Shown one piece after another: positions 17,433-25,798 of a DNA stretch of 64,000 nucleotides. Where the stretch lies: NCBI RefSeq assembly GCF_001667315.1, contig NZ_LZHT01000115.1, positions 1 to 64,000 on the forward strand, read 5' to 3'. The position numbers were made by a program, and so were the translations under genes. Source of the stretch: Mycobacterium sp. 852002-10029_SCH5224772 (lineage in GTDB: Bacteria > Actinomycetota > Actinomycetes > Mycobacteriales > Mycobacteriaceae). The stretch's first letter is position 1. Every line of letters starts with the position of its first letter. The notes beneath the pieces are model-generated. The model saw only the letters and a list, made by a program, of their open reading frames with translations, was not told the origin of the DNA and did not search any database.

Positions 17433-18022
17433 GCGGACTTCACGATGCAGAAGGTTTGAGCTTTCACACCCTCGGACGACCTTTCGTCTTTCACCACGTC
17501 GTTCACGACGATCCGGCAGCCGATTTGGTCCGTATTGGCTTGCGCGACAACGTTGACGCTCACCGAGGGCAGGGTGGTGATCACCGAAAGCGTCCAGGGC
17601 AGGGGCACGTTGTCGATGCGCTGGGGTTGCGCGTTGATGTCCAGGTAGTTGATGTTCGCGACCGTTCCGGGCGGCCCGTACACCTCGTAGACGACGTGCT
17701 TGGGGTTGAACGGTTTGATGTCGTTGGCGCTACCGCTGGTGATCGGGCGATTGTCGTGGTTGCCGAAGAAGGTGCGCAGCCGCGAGACGCAGAACCCCGC
17801 CACCGCGATCACAGCCACGATGACCACCACGATCCAGAACTTCTTCACCGCGGTGACGATTCGACTGTTGCGTCGCCGATCGGGCTGCCGTTGCCGCCCC
17901 GCCGGCGCAGTGGGTTCGCCGGCTGCCTCGTGGGCACCGTTAGGAGAGGGAACGGTCTCGTGCGGCCCCGGGCGCTCGGTGACCTCGGGACCGTTTTCAC
18001 CGGTTGCAGTTCGCCAAGCCAC
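17429..18022 (-). CDS. MmpS family accessory protein, copy 1
   Basis: This 197-residue protein has a polar, proline-rich cytosolic N-terminus of about 57 residues, one TM helix (FWIVVVIVAVIAVAGF) and a periplasmic MmpS domain with YEVYGPPGTVANINYLD and paired cysteines (IGCRI, TFCIV), ending in VKSA. MmpS proteins pair with the MmpL encoded just downstream; stop and ATG overlap as ATGA. GTG 18022 has AAAGGAGG 10 nt upstream. MmpS4 of M. tuberculosis is only about 140 residues, so the N-terminal extension is unusual. The extension is nearly identical to that of copy 2, whereas the MmpS domains are only about 40 percent identical by eye. Confidence 0.88.
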   Translation of the reverse strand: MAWRTATGENGPEVTERPGPHETVPSPNGAHEAAGEPTAPAGRQRQPDRRRNSRIVTAVKKFWIVVVIVAVIAVAGFCVSRLRTFFGNHDNRPITSGSANDIKPFNPKHVVYEVYGPPGTVANINYLDINAQPQRIDNVPLPWTLSVITTLPSVSVNVVAQANTDQIGCRIVVNDVVKDERSSEGVKAQTFCIVKSA

Positions 18023-18045
18023 AGCGCCCCGGCCTCCTTTCCTGT

Positions 18046-18362
18046 TTATGACGGTCCCGAGATAAGCCCGATGCACGTGGCAGTCAGCTGGCGGGGCAGC
18101 GCGGCGGCGAGTTCGACCACCGCACCCACCCCTCGGCGGCCAGGCGCAGCAGAACTTCCTTGTGTGAGGGGAAGTAGGGGCGCACCGCCGAATAGTGGAT
18201 TCTCGCGCGGCTGGCGACCGCGGTCAGAGTGACCGAGGAAACGCCCGTCTCCAGCGCCAGCAAGCGCGCGGCTTCCACGAGGGCCTCCGCACGTTGGCGC
18301 TTCTTTTCCTCGGTGCGGGCGCGCTGCAGTGTGAGTTGCGCCACCGGCCGAGCGTAACGCAC
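18046..18362 (-). pseudogene. tetR remnant, copy 1
   Basis: The first 77 or so codons of a TetR regulator (ARPVAQLTLQRARTEEKKRQ through KEVLLRLAAEGWVRWSN) are almost identical to the intact gene at 22351-23037. The coding sequence then jumps out of frame after loss of about 370 bp. The last dozen codons of the intact gene (TATCIGLISG) survive in another frame just before mmpS copy 1. Only the DNA-binding part could still be made, without the ligand domain. Presumably it is not functional. Confidence 0.85.
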
Positions 18363-18438
18363 GTTGTGTGATTTGCGCGGATCCCTCGCCGGACGCCGAA
18401 ACGGGTAAAGGTGAAGGCCTGCTCACCGTCCGGCGCCT

Positions 18439-18751
18439 ATCCGGTGCGGGCAGTACCCGAGCCGATGCCCGCCGCGTAAGTTCGGTGGCCCGCCCGTATT
18501 TGGTGATCGCCGGCCTGGTGTGCAGCTTCAGCCTGGCCACACTGATCGGCTCCGCGCTGCTGACCGCGCTACACCTGCCGCAGGACGCGATCCGCTGGGC
18601 CGCCCTGGTGGTGTTGACCGTCATCGGCCTGCCGCTGCAACACCTGATCGAGCGGCCGTTTGCCTACCTTCCGCAGCGCCAAATCGGCGCCAGCACAGAT
18701 GGTTTCGTCCTGGGCCTGACGTTGGGCGCGTTGTACGTGCCGTGCGCGTGA
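18439..18751 (+). pseudogene. dipZ 5' fragment, copy 1
   Basis: The fragment matches residues about 31-138 of the intact dipZ-like gene at 23162, from TRADARRVSSVARPYLVIAG to GALYVPCA. It lacks about 113 bp that hold the start codon and first membrane segment, has a 12-bp in-frame deletion (IGLGLIFPPL to IGLPL) and ends abruptly at the junction with the mmpL copy 2 region. The homology also covers the upstream spacer (18363-18438). It is the trace of a tandem duplication. Confidence 0.88.
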
Positions 18752-18761
18752 CCCAGCTCCG

Positions 18762-21704
18762 TCAGTAGTGCGGTGACGTGGTCGTCGCGAACCGGTCCGT
18801 GTTCACCTCGGACTCGTTGGGCAGCATGTAGGCGCGCACCGCCGCGCGGGATCCGTACGGCCGCAGCATGGTGCTGGCCGGCCGTGGACGCACGTGCTGC
18901 GGCCACCAGAACCAGCGCCCGAACAAGGTGGCCAGCGACGGTGTCATGAACGACCGCACGATCAAGGTATCGAACAGCAGACCCAGCGCGATCGTCGTAC
19001 CCACCTGGGCCATCACCAGCAGCGGGCTGAACATGAACGTGGCCATAGTGGCGGCGAACACCAGACCGGCGGAGGTAACCACCGAACCCGAACCGGCCAT
19101 CGCGCGGATCGTCCCGGTTTTGAGCCCGGCGTGGATTTCCTCTTTGAACCGCGATATCAGCAGCAGGTTGTAGTCCGAGCCGACCGCCAGTAGCAGGATG
19201 ACCGCCATCGCCAGCACCATCCAGTGCAACTTCAGACCCAGGATGTACTGCCATACAAGCACGGAAAGTCCGAATGAGGCGCCCAGCGACAGCAACACCG
19301 TACCGACGATCACGACGGCCGCCACGACGCTGCGGGTGATCACCAGCATGATGACGAAAATCAAAGTGGCCGCGGCGATTCCGGCGATCATCAGGTCGAT
19401 GCTGGAACCGTCGTGCATGTCCTTGTACGTCGCGGCGGTGCCGCCGAGGTAGACCTTGGCGCCCTCCCAGGGAGTGCCCTTGATCGCCTCGTGCACGGCC
19501 TGCTTGATCGGCTCGATGTGTTTGATGCCTTCAGGAGTCGCCGGGTCGCCTTCATGGGAGATGATCAGCCGGACGGCGTGCCCGTTCGGCGAGATGAACT
19601 GTTTGAGACCTCGCGCGAAATCTGGGCTCTTGAACGCCTCCGGCGGAAGGTAGAACGTGTCGTCGTTCTTCGCTTTGTCGAAGGCATCGCCCTGCGCGGT
19701 GGCGTTGTCGGACTGCGCTTTCGCCTGTTCGTTAAGGCCTTGTGTGATCGCATAGTTCGACATGATGGTGTCGAGGTTGTGCTGCTGGCTCTCGATCTGC
19801 GGCGGTATCAGCGCCACCAGCTTGGGCTGGATCCGATCCAGCTTGTCGAGGTTCGCGCTCAGGTTCACGATGTTCTGGGCCACCTGGTCGATGCCGTCGA
19901 GCGCGTTGAAGACCGACCGGATTGCCCAGCAGGCCGGGATGTCGTAACAGTGCTTCTCCCAATAGAAGTAGCTGCGGATCGGCCGGAGGAAGTCGTCGAA
20001 GTTGGCGATGTCGTCGCGCAACCTCTCGGTGATCTGCACGGTTTCTTTGGTGAGCTTGGTGGTCTCATGTGTCGTGTTGCTGAGATCCTGGGTCACCTGC
20101 ATCTGCTCATGCAGCGTTGCCATCGTCTTGTGCAGCTCGTCCGCCTGCTTGAGCAGGTTGTTCGCCTGCTCTTCCTGATAGTGCTGGGTCTGGATCCGCC
20201 CTGCGGCTTGTGCACCCATCTGAAAACCGAGGGTGCTGTGGTCGAGCGGCGTGCCCAACGGCCGGGTGATCGTCTGCACCCGGCCGATACCGGGGATGTG
20301 GAAGACCGCCTTGGCGACCTTGTCCAGGACCAGGAAATCGGCCGGGTTACGCAGGTCGTGATCGGTCTCGATCATCAACAGCTCGGGATTGAGCCGAGCC
20401 TGGTCGAAGTGCCGGTCCGCGGCGGCATAACCGACATTGGCCGGGGTGTCCGCCGGCAGGAAGTGGCGGTTGTCGTAGTCCGTCTTGTAACCGGGCAGAG
20501 CGAGCAGACCAACCAACGCGACCGCGATGGTCACCGCGAGAACCGGTGCGGGCCAGCGGACGACCGCGGTGCCCATGCGACGCCAGCCCCGGGTCTGCAG
20601 GATGCGCTTCGGATCCATGAGCTTGAAGAACGAAGCCACCGTCAGTATCGCCGGGGCCAGCGTCAAAGCCGCGAGCACCGCGACCAGCATGCCGACCGCA
20701 CAAGGCACCCCCAGCGACTGGAAGTACGGCAACCGACAGAAGCTCAGGCAGTACATCGCGCCGGCGATGGTCAGGCCCGATCCCAGCACGACATGCGCGG
20801 TGCTGTGGAACATGGTGTAGAAAGCTTGTTCGCGGGTCTCGCCCAGACCACGGGCCTCGTGATAGCGGCCGACCACGAAGATCGCGTAATCCGTCCCGGC
20901 GGCGATCGCCATAAGCACCAGCATGTTGTTGGCGAAGGTCGACAACCCCATGACGCCGTAGTTACCGAGCGTCGCGACAACACCGCGGGCCGCTGCCAGC
21001 TCGATGAACACCATGCCCAGCATGATCAGAACGGTGACCACCGACCGGTACACGAACAGCAGCATCACCACGATCACCAAGAACGTGATGAGCGTGACCT
21101 TCGCTACGCCCTTCTCACCGGCGTGGGACTGATCGGCGAACAGCGGACCCGCGCCGGTGACGTATGCCGTGATTCCCGGCGGCGCGGGCACCGAGTCCAC
21201 GATTTTGCGCAGGGCCGCGGCAGACTCGTTCGCCAGCCCGCCGCCCATGTTGCCGGCGAGGTAAACCTGGACGTACGCGGCCTTTTGATCGTGGCTCTGG
21301 GAACCCGCCGCCGTCAGCGGATCACTCCAGAAATCCTGGACGTGCTGAACGTGTTTCTTGTCTTGCTCGACGCGCCTGACGATCTCGTCGTAGTAGCGGT
21401 GCGCTTCGGCCCCGAGTGGCTTGTCGCCCTCCAGCAAGATCATGGCCGAGTTGTCGGAGTTGAACTCTTTGAACGTCGATCCGACCCGCATCATCGACTG
21501 AAAGGATGCCGCGTCAGTCGGACTCATCGACACCGAGTGGGTTTTGGCCACGACCTCCAGCTGCGGGGCCACGGTGTTGGTGACGAACACGATGCCCAAC
21601 CACACCAGGACGATCGGCAGGGCCAGCCGATGGATCATCCGCGGCAGGAACGGCGGGATCAGCGGCTGATCGACGCGCGGCGGAGCCGCGCCCGGCTCGC
21701 TCAT
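18762..21704 (-). CDS. MmpL family RND transporter, copy 2 (MmpL4-like)
   Basis: The 980-residue MmpL transporter has the same layout as copy 1: proton-relay Asp272-Tyr273 (GTDYAIF) and Asp844-Tyr845 (GSDYNLLL), and a glutamine/lysine-rich helical hairpin in the second periplasmic domain. The C-terminus RPYGSRAAVRAYMLP is shared with copy 1. ATG 21704 overlaps the mmpS copy 2 stop as ATGA, so I prefer it to an ATG six codons upstream. Compared with copy 1 it has a longer, proline-rich N-terminal tail. It is part of the intact tetR-mmpS-mmpL operon. The substrate may be a siderophore or lipid; the sequence cannot decide. Confidence 0.92.
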   Translation of the reverse strand: MSEPGAAPPRVDQPLIPPFLPRMIHRLALPIVLVWLGIVFVTNTVAPQLEVVAKTHSVSMSPTDAASFQSMMRVGSTFKEFNSDNSAMILLEGDKPLGAEAHRYYDEIVRRVEQDKKHVQHVQDFWSDPLTAAGSQSHDQKAAYVQVYLAGNMGGGLANESAAALRKIVDSVPAPPGITAYVTGAGPLFADQSHAGEKGVAKVTLITFLVIVVMLLFVYRSVVTVLIMLGMVFIELAAARGVVATLGNYGVMGLSTFANNMLVLMAIAAGTDYAIFVVGRYHEARGLGETREQAFYTMFHSTAHVVLGSGLTIAGAMYCLSFCRLPYFQSLGVPCAVGMLVAVLAALTLAPAILTVASFFKLMDPKRILQTRGWRRMGTAVVRWPAPVLAVTIAVALVGLLALPGYKTDYDNRHFLPADTPANVGYAAADRHFDQARLNPELLMIETDHDLRNPADFLVLDKVAKAVFHIPGIGRVQTITRPLGTPLDHSTLGFQMGAQAAGRIQTQHYQEEQANNLLKQADELHKTMATLHEQMQVTQDLSNTTHETTKLTKETVQITERLRDDIANFDDFLRPIRSYFYWEKHCYDIPACWAIRSVFNALDGIDQVAQNIVNLSANLDKLDRIQPKLVALIPPQIESQQHNLDTIMSNYAITQGLNEQAKAQSDNATAQGDAFDKAKNDDTFYLPPEAFKSPDFARGLKQFISPNGHAVRLIISHEGDPATPEGIKHIEPIKQAVHEAIKGTPWEGAKVYLGGTAATYKDMHDGSSIDLMIAGIAAATLIFVIMLVITRSVVAAVVIVGTVLLSLGASFGLSVLVWQYILGLKLHWMVLAMAVILLLAVGSDYNLLLISRFKEEIHAGLKTGTIRAMAGSGSVVTSAGLVFAATMATFMFSPLLVMAQVGTTIALGLLFDTLIVRSFMTPSLATLFGRWFWWPQHVRPRPASTMLRPYGSRAAVRAYMLPNESEVNTDRFATTTSPHY

Positions 21705-22327
21705 GCGGACTTGTCCAGGCAATAGACGAAGGCGTCCACGGTTTGGTTGGGATCTGAGCGGTTCGGAGTCTTGATGACGTCACCGCTCCCGTCGTGCTTG
21801 TTCACCACGAACTGGCAGGCGATCCAACTGCCGTCGCCTTGCGCCACCAGGTTTGCCGGGATGCCGGGCTTCGTTGAACTCAATACTTTGCTCCAAGGCA
21901 AGGGCACGTTGAGGGCCTGCTGCGGATGGGAGTTTTCGTCGAGGTAGTTGATGGTTGCCGTGCTGCCTGGTGGGCCCCAGACCTCGAGCGTGATCGTCTT
22001 GGCGTTGAACTCGTCGAGGACCTCGCCCGAGGTGCCACCACCGAACGAACCGCGGTGAACGCCGAAGACGCCGTGCAATCGGTATACGACGAATCCCGAC
22101 ACCGCGACAACAGCTGCGATCGTGAGCACCAGCCAGAAACGCCCCAAAAGCCCCCTTTTCCCAGAGTGCTGCGGAGCGACCTTTGTGCCTTCCCCGCCGG
22201 CGGAGCCCTGCTTCTGGGGCCGCTCGGCCCTTGGCTCAGTCGTCATCGGCGCTCCAAGTCCCTCCCGCGGCCCCGGGCGCTCGGACACCTCGGAACCGTT
22301 TTCACCGGTCGCAGTTCGCCAAGCCAC
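21701..22327 (-). CDS. MmpS family accessory protein, copy 2
   Basis: This 208-residue protein has a polar extension of about 65 residues, one TM segment (FWLVLTIAAVVAVSGFVVY) and an MmpS domain with LEVWGPPGSTATINYLDE and conserved cysteines (WIACQF, YCLD), ending in DKSA. GTG 22327 has AAAGGGGG about 10 nt upstream and aligns with the copy 1 start. An ATG at 22354 overlaps the tetR stop as ATGA and is a real alternative that adds nine residues; copy 1 has ATA there. The following mmpL overlaps by 4 bp. It likely forms an inner-membrane/periplasmic complex with MmpL copy 2. Confidence 0.85.
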   Translation of the reverse strand: MAWRTATGENGSEVSERPGPREGLGAPMTTEPRAERPQKQGSAGGEGTKVAPQHSGKRGLLGRFWLVLTIAAVVAVSGFVVYRLHGVFGVHRGSFGGGTSGEVLDEFNAKTITLEVWGPPGSTATINYLDENSHPQQALNVPLPWSKVLSSTKPGIPANLVAQGDGSWIACQFVVNKHDGSGDVIKTPNRSDPNQTVDAFVYCLDKSA

Positions 22328-22350
22328 AGCGCCCCGGCCCCCTTTCCTGT

Positions 22351-23037
22351 TCATGATGATCCCGAGATAAGGCCGATGCACGTGGCGGTCAGCAGGCGGG
22401 TGAGCGCGGTCGCAAAGTCCAAGTTCCACTCCGGCGGAGCCACTTCGGGCTCCTCGGCGTAGGCGTCGGTGAGATCCGCCGGCGGGTTCGCGACCTGCCA
22501 CAGGGTCGCCGCCAACGAGTACGCGGCCAGCAGGATGTCGAGCGAGCCCGGTCGCCCCAGTTCGGGCAGCGCGCTCTCGATCGAACCGGCGAGCGAGAGC
22601 GTGGCCGCGGTGCTGATGCGCTTGACCTCGATGACCCGCTCCGCATCGACCTCGTGTTCCAGGTGCAGGTGCAGGTTGGCCAGCAGGTCGCAGAACAACG
22701 GGTCGTCGGCCAGGGCTTCGGCCAGCGTCTCGGCGATACGCGACGGTGACGACGCGCCGGGTTCGGCCAGCTTGTCCGACACGGTGTTCGACCACCGCAC
22801 CCACCCCTCGGCGGCCAGGCGCAGCAGAACTTCCTTGTGCGAGGTGAAGTAGCGGCGCACCGCCGAATAGTGAATTCCGGCGCGGCTGGCGACCGCGGTC
22901 AAGGTGACCGAGGCGACGCCCGTCTCCAGCGCCAGCGAGCGTGCGGCTTCCACGAGGGCCTCCGCACGTTGGCGCTTCTTTTCCTCCGTGCGGGCGCGCT
23001 GGAATGTCAGTTGCGCCACCGGCCGAGCGTAACGCAC
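22351..23037 (-). CDS. TetR-family regulator of the mmpS-mmpL operon, intact copy
   Basis: The 228-residue regulator has an N-terminal TetR DNA-binding domain (about residues 20-72: RAEALVEAARSLALETGV through AVRRYFTSHKEVLLRLAAEG). A helical ligand domain follows (DDPLFCDLLANLHLHLEHEV). It is the first gene before mmpS/mmpL copy 2 and divergent from dipZ. The start is uncertain: GTG 23037 lies about 12 nt after a TATACA box (minus strand 23054-23049), which would give a nearly leaderless mRNA; GTG 23019 is the alternative. Two 23-bp direct repeats in its promoter are candidate operators. Confidence 0.85.
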   Translation of the reverse strand: MRYARPVAQLTFQRARTEEKKRQRAEALVEAARSLALETGVASVTLTAVASRAGIHYSAVRRYFTSHKEVLLRLAAEGWVRWSNTVSDKLAEPGASSPSRIAETLAEALADDPLFCDLLANLHLHLEHEVDAERVIEVKRISTAATLSLAGSIESALPELGRPGSLDILLAAYSLAATLWQVANPPADLTDAYAEEPEVAPPEWNLDFATALTRLLTATCIGLISGSS

Positions 23038-23075
23038 GTGCTGTGATTTGTATAACGCACGTGGTGTGATTTGTG
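23030..23075. promoter_or_regulatory. Two 23-bp direct repeats in the tetR-dipZ divergent promoter
   Basis: The units at 23030-23052 and 23053-23075 both begin TAACGCACGTG and end TGTGATTTGT, differing at one or two positions. Each holds CACGTG; the first has the palindrome GCACGTGC. The decayed copy has a single similar unit at 18356-18378. They probably serve as operators for the adjacent TetR protein. Confidence 0.65.
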
Positions 23076-23161
23076 CGGGGTCACTCTCGCCGGCGGCGCA
23101 AACGGGTAAAGGTGGAACCATGCTCACCGTCCGGCGCCCTTCGCGTCCTCCCGAGTAGCGC

Positions 23162-24916
23162 GTGCAGACCATCGCCCTGATCGGGTTTCTTGGCGGCCTG
23201 ATCACCGGCATCTCGCCGTGCATCCTGCCGGTGCTCCCGGTGCTGCTGCTGTCCGGTGCGGACAGTACCCGAGCCGATGCTCGCCGCGTGAGTTCGGTGG
23301 CTCGCCCGTATTTGGTGATCGCCGGGCTGGTGTGCAGCTTCAGCCTGGCCACACTGATCGGCTCCGCGCTGCTGACGGCGCTACACCTGCCGCAGGACGC
23401 GATCCGCTGGGCCGCCCTGGTGGTGTTGACCCTCATCGGCCTGGGACTGATCTTCCCGCCGCTGCAACACCTGATCGAGCGGCCGTTTGCCTACCTTCCG
23501 CAGCGTCAAATCGGTTCCAGCACAGATGGTTTCGTCCTGGGCCTGACGTTGGGCGCGTTGTACGTGCCGTGCGCGGGCCCGGTGCTGGCCGCGATCGTGG
23601 TCGCCGGCGGAACGTCGCAGATCGGTCCCGGCGCACTCGTGTTGACCGCGACGTTCGCCCTCGGAAATGCCCTGCCGCTGTTGGCCTTCGCGCTGGCCGG
23701 GCGCCGCGTAGCCGAGCGGGTCGCGGCGTTTCGCCGCCGGCAGCGCGCGATTCAGATCGCCGGTGGGATCGCGATGATCGTGCTCGCCGTGGCGCTGGTG
23801 TTCAACCTGCCGGCGATGCTGCAGCGCGCGGTCCCCGACTACACGACGGCGATGCAGAACAAGCTGGGGGCCAACGAAATCGGGCGCAACCTGAACCCGG
23901 CCCCCGGCATGCAACAGCCGGCCCGGGGCAGCACGCTGCCGCTGAGCCGGAGCGGTGTCACCGTCGACGGCGCGCTGTCCGACTGCGCCAACCGTTCCGC
24001 AGAGCTGCAACGCTGCGGACCGGCCCCCGCCCTCACCGGCATCACCGGGTGGCTCAACACCCCGGACGGCACACCGCTGGACCCCGCCTCGGTGCGCGGC
24101 AAGGTCATCGTGATCGACTTCTGGGCCTACTCGTGCATCAACTGCCAGCGCGCGATCCCGCACGTCATCGATTGGTACAACAGGTATCGCGACAGCGGGT
24201 TCCTCGTCATCGGGGTGCACACCCCGGAATACGCGTTCGAACGGGTCCCCGAGAACGTCGCCAGCGGCGCCGCCGACCTGCACATCCCCTACCCCATCGC
24301 GCTGGACAACGACTACTCGACGTGGAACAACTACCAGAACCTCTACTGGCCGGCCGAGTACCTGATCGACGCGAACGGGCAAGTGCGGCACACCAAGTTC
24401 GGCGAGGGCGACTACGACGGCACCGAAAGGCTGATCCGCCAGCTTCTGGTGGACGCCCACCCCGGTGCCCAGTTGCCCGCGCCGACGAATGCGGCCGACA
24501 CCACCCCGCAAACCCGGCTCACACCCGAGACCTACCTCGGTGTCGGCAAGTCCGGAAACTACGGCGGGAACGGCGATTACACGTCGGGCGCCGCCACGCT
24601 GGACTACCCGCAGACCCTGGCCGAGGACAAGTTCGCCCTAAGCGGCCGCTGGATCCTGGACGATCAGGGCGCCACCGCCGACGGCGACGACTCGGCCATC
24701 CGGCTGAACTACACCGCGAAGAACGTCTACGCCGTCGTCGGCGGCACCGGCACCCTCACCGTGACCCGGGATGGAAAGACGACCACGACACCGATCGGCG
24801 GAGCGCCCACGCTGCATCAGATCGTCGGCAACGACCCTGGGGACAGCGCGCACCGCGATCAACTGGACATGCGCATCAGCAAGGGCCTGCAGGTCTTCTC
24901 GTTCACGTTCGGCTAG
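23162..24916 (+). CDS. dipZ: DipZ-like cytochrome c biogenesis/thioredoxin fusion protein
   Basis: This 584-residue protein has a CcdA/DsbD-type membrane domain (residues 1-230, about six TMs, with C20 in SPCILP and C137 in VPCAGP as the redox pair). A periplasmic thioredoxin/TlpA-like domain (about 280-440) has C325-x2-C328 in YSCINCQR. The C-terminal beta-sandwich module is typical of DipZ. It should carry electrons from the cytosol to the cell envelope. M. tuberculosis DipZ (Rv2874) is longer (695) and lies elsewhere. GTG 23162 is used. It is divergent from tetR, and a broken copy lies at 18439. Confidence 0.88.
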   Translation: MQTIALIGFLGGLITGISPCILPVLPVLLLSGADSTRADARRVSSVARPYLVIAGLVCSFSLATLIGSALLTALHLPQDAIRWAALVVLTLIGLGLIFPPLQHLIERPFAYLPQRQIGSSTDGFVLGLTLGALYVPCAGPVLAAIVVAGGTSQIGPGALVLTATFALGNALPLLAFALAGRRVAERVAAFRRRQRAIQIAGGIAMIVLAVALVFNLPAMLQRAVPDYTTAMQNKLGANEIGRNLNPAPGMQQPARGSTLPLSRSGVTVDGALSDCANRSAELQRCGPAPALTGITGWLNTPDGTPLDPASVRGKVIVIDFWAYSCINCQRAIPHVIDWYNRYRDSGFLVIGVHTPEYAFERVPENVASGAADLHIPYPIALDNDYSTWNNYQNLYWPAEYLIDANGQVRHTKFGEGDYDGTERLIRQLLVDAHPGAQLPAPTNAADTTPQTRLTPETYLGVGKSGNYGGNGDYTSGAATLDYPQTLAEDKFALSGRWILDDQGATADGDDSAIRLNYTAKNVYAVVGGTGTLTVTRDGKTTTTPIGGAPTLHQIVGNDPGDSAHRDQLDMRISKGLQVFSFTFG

Positions 24917-24925
24917 CCGGTCGCC

Positions 24926-25798
24926 TCAGGATTTCTTCCAGAGACTGCCCAGCATCGCGACGAGCACGCCCAGCCCCACCAGCGCGGCACCCGCCAGCAA
25001 CGTGACGTTGAGCCATTGGTGCAGACCGGTTTCGGCGTGCCCGACCATCACCTCGGCGACGCGGCGGATGTCGCCGGTGGTGCTGTTGAGCGCCTTGTCG
25101 ACGTAGCGGCCAGCGACCTCGAGGCCCGCCCACCCCGCCGCGCCGACGAGCAGTGCGGACACACCCAGGGCGCTCAGTGCCTTGCCGCGGCGGCGCGCGG
25201 CGGCCAGCGTGAGCAGTGCGCAAACGGCGCACAGCGCCGCGGCCGCCACGCTCACCCAGGGCCCCCAGGTGGACAGCCGGCTCAGCCGGCCCGGCCGCAG
25301 CACTTGTGGCATCGAAACCGTCAGCGGGACAGTCAGTTTGGCGGGAACCGTCACGTTGTAGTGGCTGAGCAGCGGCCGGATCGAGTCGTCCCTGAGCATC
25401 GGGGCGACGTCGACCGTCCATTGGTTGCCGTCGTCGGCGGCCCCCTGGTCGCTGAACAACCAGCCGTGGGCGGCGCGGTTGGCCTGGGCGAACAGTCGTG
25501 GAAACGCCGGGCCGGCGGTGAATGCGCTGGCCGCATCGTGCACTTCGGAGCTGTCGACGGGATAGCCGCCCCCGCCGTGCGCGACGACCAGAGCCATTGC
25601 CCGCGTGGTGAGTTCGGCCGCCATGGCGGACTGCAGAGCCGGGTCGGCCGCCGCGCCGCGCGCCATCGCGGCGTACCCGTCGGCGTCAACGAGGTGCAGC
25701 TGCGTCCACGCCGCGGGGACCGCGACCGCCAGCGCAAGCGTGGTGGTCAGCCACAACAGCACGCTCGCCGCGAATCGCACGCCTGCGAATCTACGCAA
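24926..25798 (-). CDS. Conserved membrane protein of unknown function
   Basis: The 290-residue protein has an N-terminal TM (residues 9-29), an extracytoplasmic domain of about 140 residues rich in Ala, Asp and His, and three C-terminal hydrophobic segments (about residues 180-200, 212-230 and 262-284) ending in GSLWKKS. I do not recognise a named family. It starts inside the end of the DinB-like gene (8-bp overlap) and ends 10 bp from the convergent dipZ stop, so it belongs to the VOC-DinB-membrane operon. Confidence 0.75.
   Translation of the reverse strand: MRRFAGVRFAASVLLWLTTTLALAVAVPAAWTQLHLVDADGYAAMARGAAADPALQSAMAAELTTRAMALVVAHGGGGYPVDSSEVHDAASAFTAGPAFPRLFAQANRAAHGWLFSDQGAADDGNQWTVDVAPMLRDDSIRPLLSHYNVTVPAKLTVPLTVSMPQVLRPGRLSRLSTWGPWVSVAAAALCAVCALLTLAAARRRGKALSALGVSALLVGAAGWAGLEVAGRYVDKALNSTTGDIRRVAEVMVGHAETGLHQWLNVTLLAGAALVGLGVLVAMLGSLWKKS

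Noticed and set aside
18368..18751. Possible small membrane protein starting with ATG at 18368
   Set aside because: It is colinear with the 5' part of the intact dipZ gene, with start region deleted and 3' end truncated. The apparent N-terminus is former promoter sequence. I call it a pseudogene.
19413..21725. 770-codon open frame opposite mmpL copy 2
   Set aside because: The mmpL reading has all RND motifs. The antisense translation is His/Arg/Asp-rich without any recognisable domain.
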